This document shows positions 56,920 through 64,000 of a stretch of DNA of 64,000 nt, one piece after another (the first letter of the stretch is position 1; every line of letters starts with the position of its first letter). The position numbers and the translations under genes are program-made. The stretch covers positions 8,911,993 to 8,975,992 of the forward strand of contig CM046845.1 of NCBI GenBank assembly GCA_025618425.1, written 5' to 3'. The notes beneath the pieces were generated by a model. That model saw only the letters and a program-made list of their open reading frames with translations, was not told the origin of the DNA and did no database searches. Origin of the DNA: Heliocidaris tuberculata (lineage: Eukaryota; Echinodermata; Echinoidea; Camarodonta; Echinometridae).

Positions 56920-57070
56920 CAGGGCCCTGTTTCATACAACTTGTTATCAATAACAAGCTGCGATAACCGTTATAAGCTACTGAAATCCTTGCATCTGATT
57001 GGCTGAGAGCAAATTTGTCATAGAAATGTAGCAGTTGTTAATGATAACAAGTTTTATGAAACGGGGCCCA
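56920..57070 (+). mobile_element. Foldback element type A, copy 7 (both ends GGGCCC type)
   Basis: CAGGGCCCTGTTTCATACAA to TTTTATGAAACGGGGCCCA, with palindrome TTGTTATCAATAACAA on the left and TTGTTAATGATAACAA on the right. The core CTGATTGGCTGAGAGC is intact. Confidence 0.8.
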
Positions 57071-57670
57071 GTTGAGCATCATCTGAAAAACATGCTTCAT
57101 ACCCATCCAGCTATTTTTAGCTGATGTACATGTTATCTATATGGCTCAAATTGCTTGCCTATTCCATACCATCTTCTACCACTGAGCATAACTTAAACAT
57201 CTGCAGCACGTAAATCATGTCCATATCGTCTGTTGAGATCCAGAAGGGTGTTATCTCTATGCTACAGTATATAACTTTAATGGCCCTGTGGCTCTAAACA
57301 CACCATGCGCAAGTTGCAATCCAGATATTGCAGTGTTGCATGACGTGTTGCAAGAAGTTGCTCACAAAGTTGACTCTGGGAAAATTTTATACCACATGTG
57401 AATAGATGAGGAATCCCGCAAAGTGAGTAATCAAATTGTGTCAAATACATACGATCAGCGAAGGCCTAGGGATTGCTTTACCCAGGCTTTTCCTTACATC
57501 TCCATACATGTACATGTATAAAGTAAAATATGCAAGCCCAGAAACAGCAATAGCTCATTTTACGACTTCATTCCATTATGCTACATGCCCCTGATCATGG
57601 TTTGGGAAAGATAAGGAAGATTCTGTCTCACTTAAATGCTACATTTACTCATGCAATGCTAACTTACTGC

Positions 57671-57784
57671 CAGAGGCGTTGATTCATTCGGTATAGATAA
57701 AGCATTGGAGGGGCAGAGTATTGTTTGTAAACAATGCTCTGCCCTTCCAATGCTATGTCTATTTCCAACGGATCTACGCCTCTG
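57671..57784. mobile_element. Palindromic hAT-type MITE, 8-bp TSD
   Basis: 114 bp, CAGAGGCGTTGATTC to GATCTACGCCTCTG, almost fully self-complementary through AGCATTGGAGGGGCAGAG. Flanked by perfect CTTACTGC on both sides (57663-57670, 57785-57792). Confidence 0.88.
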
Positions 57785-57803
57785 CTTACTGCTTTTAAGC
57801 ATA

Positions 57804-58206
57804 CATTAAAGTGATTTGGTAACTTTGTAAAGGCTTGATAAAGTCTGAGCTGCCTGGCCTTACATGCTATCAGTGTATGTAATACGGTGTAAAAATGAAG
57901 CCCAGGGGGGAAAAAAAGCACTTCAAAATCATCATGTGCTTCACAAAAGTAAACATATGCAAGTGACCGGAAATGCCAGACTCATTTCCCCCCATAGACT
58001 TAGTGTTAGACTAAAGCGTATGGCCATACGCTATCGTAAATGGGAGTATTCAGTCATAGATATCTTAATAATAGCATCATATATTTGAAAACCTTTCTAT
58101 GCCTGGCTACTTTATTTATCCTTCTGAACATCATTATACAAGACAGATATCAAAATTCAACAATTCATTAAATCAAGCCTCCACAAAGTTACCGAATCCC
58201 TTTAAG
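57804..58206. mobile_element. Foldback element, ~40-bp TIRs
   Basis: TTTGGTAACTTTGTAAAGGC and inverted CCTCCACAAAGTTACCGAAT, with GTATGGCCATAC near the middle. A similar end occurs at 29009. Confidence 0.5.
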
Positions 58207-58493
58207 AGACTATGAACTTTAAAGAAGGGAAAAACTCTGTTCGTGAGAAAGCGCAATATCCTGATTGAATGCACTTTGGAGTTACATACTAGTGGGAGTA
58301 ACCAAAGAGATGTGTCTGTTATGTTTACTTTCCGCAGAGCTCTCGTTTTAATGACAAAAGCCTGGACATGCATTACATACAATGATTCCAATTGACCTTC
58401 ATTCTGTGTATGTCTTTACAATGTTACGATGAACTTTGCTGCTACATAATGGGTGCTACTTCTTCATGGTAAATAGAGAGAAAAAGAAATGGG

Positions 58494-58524
<31 letters not shown>

Positions 58525-58612
58525 GTTGGGGAGGAGGGGGGGGGGAAGAAGGGAGAGACATGGATATAGACACACAGATGAAGAGGAACAGAGAGAGAGA
58601 CAGGGAGAGATG

Positions 58613-58648
<36 letters not shown>

Positions 58649-59080
58649 CTGAGAAAGCCAGACGCAGATCCAGAGAGAATGAAAGATAGAGAGAGAGAGA
58701 GAGAAAGAGGGGAAGGAAAGAAGAGAGATTTACTGGGATAGACTGACAAGAAGACAGAGACGGATAAAGACATGAAGCAGAAGAAACACAAGAAGGAGAC
58801 CGACATTCAGGGCCAGAAAAAGTCCATAGATAAATACTGCAGACAGGCTTACAGACAGGGGGAAGGTGAGAGATGCATTGCTTAAGTCAGAGAGGGCGAC
58901 AAACAAGCTGACAGATTCCCTGGATTGACTAATTTTGATCCTGTGCCCTTTGTTTGGTAGTTGCTTGTTATGATCTTCCCCAAGATCTTGTTCCTTGGAA
59001 TCTGATACACACAATTAAACACATGAATGATGTTCACAGCAGCTGCTATGAGTCACAAAGGTTTTCTTAATGGAATCTTT

Positions 59081-59960
59081 CAACATTGAGTTGTCACCCT
59101 GACAGCTGATATCTTGAAATCACCTCTCATTGCATAAGAACCAATTAGGTAAACACATATTATATAGTATCTCAAAATTTAGCCAATTCTAATATTTGCC
59201 AAAGACCGTCATGTCTCCATTTTGCTTCCTCAGCATCAGTACTATAATAAAATCTGAGCATATTGCATGAAAAACTACAACTCCGTGGATCTCTTTAATT
59301 TTTGGCTAATGCTGTATCAAATGAAACAGCATGCTTACTTCCTGTTTGAGATTTTACACACGTACAGAATCAGTTGCAAAAATGTTAACAACTTATTAGG
59401 TAGAGTATAAAGCTATAAATGGAAAAAGACTCTACTCTCTTTAACAGGTAATATAGGCAAGATTTCTTATCTGGTCCCTGAAACAGATATAATGAGAGAA
59501 ACGTTAAAGAGGTACAAGCCTACATGTACCCTCCAACAGGGTAGTAATGATGTTACCCAACAAGGGGGAAAATCACATGTGATTGCAACAGAATCAATTA
59601 GGAAAACACACATCATAAAATATCTCAAATTTTAGCCAATCCTCCCTTCCCACAGGGTAGTAACGATGTCATCCGAAAAACGAGCAAGTCATTTCTGATT
59701 GCAAAAGTATCAATTAGGAATACATATTTCATAAAATATCTTAAATTCTAACCAATTCTAATCTTTATCTGTGAACGGCCATGCCTCCTTTGTGATTTCT
59801 CTAATATCTGGTCCAAGAAACAGGATATCAATGAAAGAAATATTGAAAGGACCAAGCTTCCCCTCCCACAGGGTAGTAATGAAGTTACCCAACTAGCAAG
59901 CAACTCATTTCTGATTGCAAAAGAATCAATGAAACACCTTTCATATAATAATTTGAGCTA
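59081..59960 (-). repeat. TMEM143: Degenerate repeats in TMEM143 3' flank
   Basis: Units with ATTCTAATCTTTG, AATCAATTAGGAA.ACA and ACAGGGTAGTAATGATGTTA recur near 59096, 59190, 59540, 59650, 59750 and 59870. One end of the unit overlaps the last codons of TMEM143. Confidence 0.75.
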
Positions 59961-59974
59961 ATTCTAATCTTTGC

Positions 59975-60291
59975 CTATGACCATCCATGCCTTCTTTGTG
60001 ACTTCTCTTCCTTCTTGTACGTCTTCTCCTCCTCACTGAAGATCTTGTCGTACCCCTCCTCCAGTTCCACCTCCTCCGTTCTCGCCGCCATGGAAGGCGG
60101 TTGCCGGGGGAGACCCAAGAGGGCAGCATCCAGGGGAAGGACTGCCAGGTCGTCATTCTCGTCTGCGTAGAGGATGCCGAAGGACTCCAGGATGCCACGA
60201 GCAGTCTTGGAGTTGAAACTGACCGTTGCACCTGTCCTCTCCTGGACCCACTGTTCAACGGTCTTGTCAAGAGCTGAACCAGGTATACCAC
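59975..60291 (-). CDS. TMEM143: TMEM143 last exon
   Basis: GIPGSALDKTVEQWVQERTG, then VSFNSKTARGILESFGILYA, then an acidic/basic tail ending KSQRRHGWS and stop TAG at 59977-59975. The acceptor follows a C-rich tract (poly-G on the plus strand, 60297-60314) and ATACAG. Confidence 0.92.
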
Positions 60292-62048
60292 CTGTATGGG
60301 GGGGGGGGGGGGGGAGTGAGGAACAAGAAATTAGATTAGAGTGTGAGAAACTGAGGATATGGACTTATAGTTCGGTAACTCTTGAGATCATTTTCAATTG
60401 GAGCGGGAATTGACATAACCCTGAAGTCAGCATCATAGGATTCTTCTCAAGATTGTGTTGATTGGAAAGAGATTTATCCAGTGCTGACACTACTTATCTT
60501 CTAACAATAAAAGAGACATTCCATTTTCTATTTTTTCTTGGGAGGGGGAGGGTGTTCTTTGTGTCTGTTCACAATGCATACAATACCAATACATCAATGG
60601 TCTTAACTGTTGAGATGCCTTTTCACAGGAAGTCATACAAGAAATAGCTCTATAAAAGGATTATTTTAGATTGTACAACAATTATAAGACAGTAAAAAAA
60701 AAATGACAACCCCAAAATCAAATTCTCCAGATTCTACTAAGACAATCAAATCTAGAACTCCTGAGTACCATTTTGATTACCTAGAAGTGGAGGAAGACTT
60801 GTTGGGTCTCTATTGGCTGCCTCCCTCACAGCTTGAGGTCTGTTGGTGAGTAAACAGGTATACGCCAAGAGACACTCCTTGAAACTCTCATCCTGGGCCC
60901 TATCGACGACCAATGCCAAGAGCCCTCTATTGTTGGCCACGTTCTTGAAATATAGAGTCTTTGACAGCTGCATCATATATCGCGTGCGCCGATTCTTGTA
61001 ACTGTTCCATCCGCGGAGACCAATGATACCTGTTGCCGCGGCGATGATGAGAGTCCATTTGATCTGGATGTCAGCTAGAACGGTGACGGCTTTGACCAGT
61101 AGACTGAGGGAACCGACAGACGCGGTGGCCATCAGGAGTCCCTGATCGAAGGCACTCATCTTGATCTTGCCGTCTGGGAGCAACTGTTCTAGCGCCCCCG
61201 TGGGAATCTCTTTGAACATCTTCAGCAGCAGTTTGTCTTGGCCCTTTGGTTTGACTGCTACGACGATGCGCTTGTAGTAGTGGACGGGGGCAGGTGGCGA
61301 CCGCTTGGAAGCCTTGTAGAAGGCTGATTTTGAGAGTCGCTTGTACCAGGGAGTGGTGTCTGCTGGCAGTTCCTTTCCCAGAGCCCAGAATCTCAGGATC
61401 TTATAATTCTTGGGGTTTACACTAACCTGGAATTAGAAATCAAGTTAGTATTGGAATTCATCATGCACTACATGTGGTAACAATTTTTCACATAAGTCAG
61501 AAAAGTCATGGAACCTTAAACATTGCAAAACAGCAGATATTGCAGTGGCCTACTCGAGTATCTACAGGTGGATTAGAATTAAGAATTTTCAGGTAACCAT
61601 CTAAATCACAGCTGCTGAATGAATGTTATAAATAAATTGTTCCAAAATCCTGAAGTATTTGAAAAAATAATTTTCCTCCTTTCTTAACCACTAGACTGAT
61701 TGACGACATCCGTTATCAGGTAATTCCCAGAAAGTTGTAAAAATTCCCAATGAGAATCCACGATAATAAAGCATAAAAAGTGGGCAAGAGGCATTAGACT
61801 CTCTTTGTCAAGTGAGGGACATCTATAGTGAAAGATACAACTGAAATACTTACATTTACTCCTTCCCCTGCCATATGCTCATCCAGTGCTTTCTTCACGA
61901 CATGACTGGGTAGCTCATGGAAATTAGCGCTCTCCATCAGAGCTTGGAGTTTCTGCATGAGCCAGAACTCACTGTCATCTTTCTCACGTTTCCCGAGTAA
62001 CCGGTTGGCAATGGTGTCCTTGTCAGGGTTCACTGGATCGAACAGTTG
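59975..62048 (-). CDS. TMEM143: TMEM143 orthologue, last three exons (5' end off window)
   Basis: Mitochondrial-type transmembrane protein of the DUF3754 family. Exons 61854-62048, 60781-61426 and 59975-60291 join in frame to 385 residues plus a stop; the mammalian protein is about 460 residues, so the N-terminal part lies to the right. Family landmarks in order: LFDPVNPDKDT, LRFWALGKE, YYKRIVVAVKPKG, FKEIPTGALEQLLPDGK, two hydrophobic segments (LLMATASVGSLSLLVKAVTV and IKWTLIIAAATGIIG), then LYFKNVANNRGLL and RAQDESFKECLLAY, then VEQWVQERTGATVSFNSK. No enzymatic role is established for the family. The last 12 or so codons fall inside a tandem repeat that continues downstream. Confidence 0.92.
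60781..61426 (-). CDS. TMEM143: TMEM143 exon (membrane domain)
   Basis: 646 bases, 215 codons plus one base. It carries the DUF3754 core, both membrane segments and the NNRGLLALVVDRAQDESF block. Acceptor ATTCCAG at 61427, donor GTAATC at 60780. Reading through the donor meets a stop after nine codons, which supports the splice. Confidence 0.93.
61854..62048 (-). CDS. TMEM143: TMEM143 exon (LFDPVNPDKDT)
   Basis: 65 codons, phase 0 at both ends: QLFDPVNPDKDTIANRLLG to HELPSHVVKKALDEHM and AGEGVN. Acceptor TATTGCAG, donor GTAAGT. Confidence 0.92.
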
Positions 62049-62392
62049 CTGCAATAAAAATCAGAAAAGACAAGATTTATCTTCTGGAGATTTAATCCCT
62101 TTTAGTAGGAAAGCATTTCTTTGTATGGGTTTAAATGACAATCTAAACACTTTGAATAGGGATAAGTAATTTCCTCATTCTGAAGCACAAGATTTTGATG
62201 GAAAAAGTTGCTGAAATGAAATTAGAAAAAAAAAACAACAAACATTTGCAAAGTTGTTCCTTTTTCAGTATGTAAGCATTTCTAAGAGGTTTTGAATGTT
62301 TTTGAATGACAATCTAAAAACTTGGGTCAATCTTAGATTTCCTTACCCCGAAGAATAAGATTTGGGAGGAAACAGTTACCAACATATATATA

Positions 62393-63397
62393 CAGTGCGT
62401 CCCCCAAAAAAGTTAACAGTTGGAAAATGTCTCCCAAAATAAATATTTCAAAATATTTGTAGGAAATTTTCATACCTGTGGATAGATTAGAGTCTCTTCT
62501 ATGAAATGACACCAAAATATGTGGCAATATTTTGAGTTCGAGTGAGCAAAAGCGACTTTTGCGAAAGGATGCAAAATCCAAACTTGACAAGAATTGGTAT
62601 TTTGTGCTGAATAGTGTTAACAAATTTGAGAACCGTAAAAAGTTGATAGTTGGAAAAAGCCTCCCCAAATGAACATTTCAAAATATGCTCATGAAATTTT
62701 CATACCTACATGTATGAATAGCTTAGGGTCACTCCTATCAAATGACACTAAAACATCTAAGGACATGTCACACTTAAGTGAGCAAAAGCCATTATTGTGA
62801 AATGGTGAAAAATCTATGGTTGACAAAACTTTGTATTGGTTCTGTCTGGTGTCATCAACATTTAGAGTTTTGAAAAGGCATAGAAACTTTCATATTCTGA
62901 TCATTAAAAGGCAATTTATGAAAGAATAGGCTTTGTTTTCTGTATGTCTTGACATATCCCATCAAAACTTTATGGTTGACTGAGAAAACCAGCTTGAATT
63001 AAAACCTTGCCAAAACTAATATTTCAAAACACTCAGTAAAGCAGTTAATTGCTCACTGAAACATGAAAATATTGATGAGATACGTAACGACATACAGAGA
63101 ACAGAACCTCTTCTTTAATAAATTGGCTATCATTGATCAAATATGAATATTTATAAGCCTTTTCATGACACTCAACTTCGCTTATACCAGCCAGAAGAAA
63201 TACCAATTCTTGTCAAGTCTGGATTTTGCACCTTTTCACAAAAGTGGTCTTTGCTCAGTCGATCATAAAATATCGCCAGATCTGTAGGTGTCATGTAATA
63301 GAAGAGATCCCATGCTATCCACAGGTATGAAATTTTGCTTCAAATATTTATTTTGGGAGACTTTTTCTGACTGTTAACTTTTTGGGGGGATGCACTA
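62393..63397. mobile_element. Tc1/mariner-type element in TMEM143 intron
   Basis: TA-flanked CAGTGCGTCCCCCAAAAAAG and inverted TAGTGCATCCCCCCAAAAAG ends with arms over 200 bp. The left arm is repeated in direct orientation at 62637-62870. No transposase frame. Confidence 0.75.
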
Positions 63398-63425
63398 TAT
63401 AGATATATATATATATATATATATA

Positions 63426-63465
<40 letters not shown>

Positions 63466-63479
63466 TATAAGCAAAGCCA

Positions 63480-64000
63480 AGATTAACCTCATCAACATTT
63501 CTTCCTATTCATATAAAAGCATTACTAAGAGGTTTTGAATATGTTAAAATGACAGTTGGAATGCTTTGAAAAATTAATTAAATCTTGAATATTTTAGAAC
63601 CGAAAGACATTATTTTGATGAAAACAGTTTAAAAAGGTGTCTCTAGTAGGAAGGACACAGGAAAATTTTGTTAAAAATCCAATCATATAACAAACTAGAA
63701 ATTTCCATTGCTGCGCAATGCGAATGTATCCCCCGGCACCGGCAGCGATTTGTGCGTTTGCTTTTGTTTGAAGGAGGGACAAAGAACCTCCCCCCTCCCC
63801 TCCCTCAAACAAAAGGATGACGTAGAGATCACCACCAGTGGCCCGGACAATTGTCAACACTAGGAGCAGCATAACCAAAACAATATGTGTGTAGATAAGA
63901 GTATAATGCATCTCTATAGAAATTTGAAAGAAATTTGTCAAGAGCGCACACAATATATCCACTAAAATATGACCTTTGACCTATAAAAGACGGAACACTG
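63480..64000. other. No exon recognised (TMEM143 intron or 5' flank)
   Basis: Contains a CTTTTGTTTGA / TCAAACAAAAG inverted pair at 63750-63815. No further TMEM143 exon could be identified. Confidence 0.45.

Larger units (their letters stand above)
57071..59080. other. Intergenic flank of TMEM143
   Basis: Holds the hAT MITE at 57671, a foldback at 57804 and a GA-rich block at 58480-58740. A minus-strand AATAAA near 58110 is a distant polyadenylation candidate for TMEM143. Confidence 0.45.

Noticed and set aside
58436..58806. Arg/Glu-rich and Ser/Leu-rich frames
   Set aside because: GA-rich low-complexity DNA, as in the similar blocks at 21.4, 30.3 and 42.7 kb.
63594..63962. 122-codon minus-strand frame with a hydrophobic stretch, upstream of TMEM143
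   Set aside because: No match to the TMEM143 N-terminus, no convincing splice sites and an internal low-complexity Gly segment.

Overview
This is animal nuclear DNA: split genes with GT..AG introns, AT-rich spacer, long homopolymer runs (especially C/G), simple repeats and very many short inverted-repeat transposons. The gene content and repeat style suggest a marine invertebrate deuterostome, most likely an echinoderm such as a sea urchin. That assignment is inferred from style, not from a diagnostic marker.

Three genes can be supported, all on the minus strand. (1) A membrane dipeptidase (DPEP family) gene, copy 1, has nine exons between 561 and 30666. Its last exon lies off the left edge, and its first intron is 22 kb long and full of transposons. 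(2) A second, complete DPEP gene, copy 2, has ten exons between 32799 and 43243 and encodes 420 residues. The two are head-to-tail tandem duplicates with identical exon lengths and phases, and both keep the zinc ligands and disulfide cysteines of renal dipeptidase. Both start with an N-terminal membrane segment, and copy 2 stops without a GPI-anchor tail, so a type II membrane anchor is more likely than the GPI anchor of the mammalian enzyme. (3) The last three exons of a TMEM143 orthologue lie between 59975 and 62048 and continue beyond the right edge.

Layout: 0.1-0.4 kb, non-LTR retrotransposon remnant; 0.56-8.5 kb, copy 1 exons 9 to 2, with introns carrying nested hAT and foldback elements and a ~470-bp GAA/TTC tract; 8.5-30.5 kb, copy 1 intron 1, a transposon graveyard holding a TTAA-flanked element, a 9-bp-TSD element, a CpG-rich element with a short ORF, a Tc1-like element and a ~1.9-kb giant foldback; 30.5-30.7 kb, copy 1 exon 1 and promoter; 32.8-43.3 kb, copy 2; 43.3-59.9 kb, gene-free and repeat-rich, including a ~600-bp AAT tract and a 4.4-kb composite element with a nested CACGTG-bearing element; 60-62 kb, TMEM143; 62.4-63.4 kb, a Tc1/mariner-type element in a TMEM143 intron.

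The most interesting pattern is a set of small non-coding foldback elements (at least ten copies, three types). They share one terminal word (GGGCCC..GTT.CA.AAAACTT) and one central CCAAT-box word (CAGCCAAT), but each type carries its own subterminal palindrome. Several other elements are resolved to the base by matching target-site duplications.
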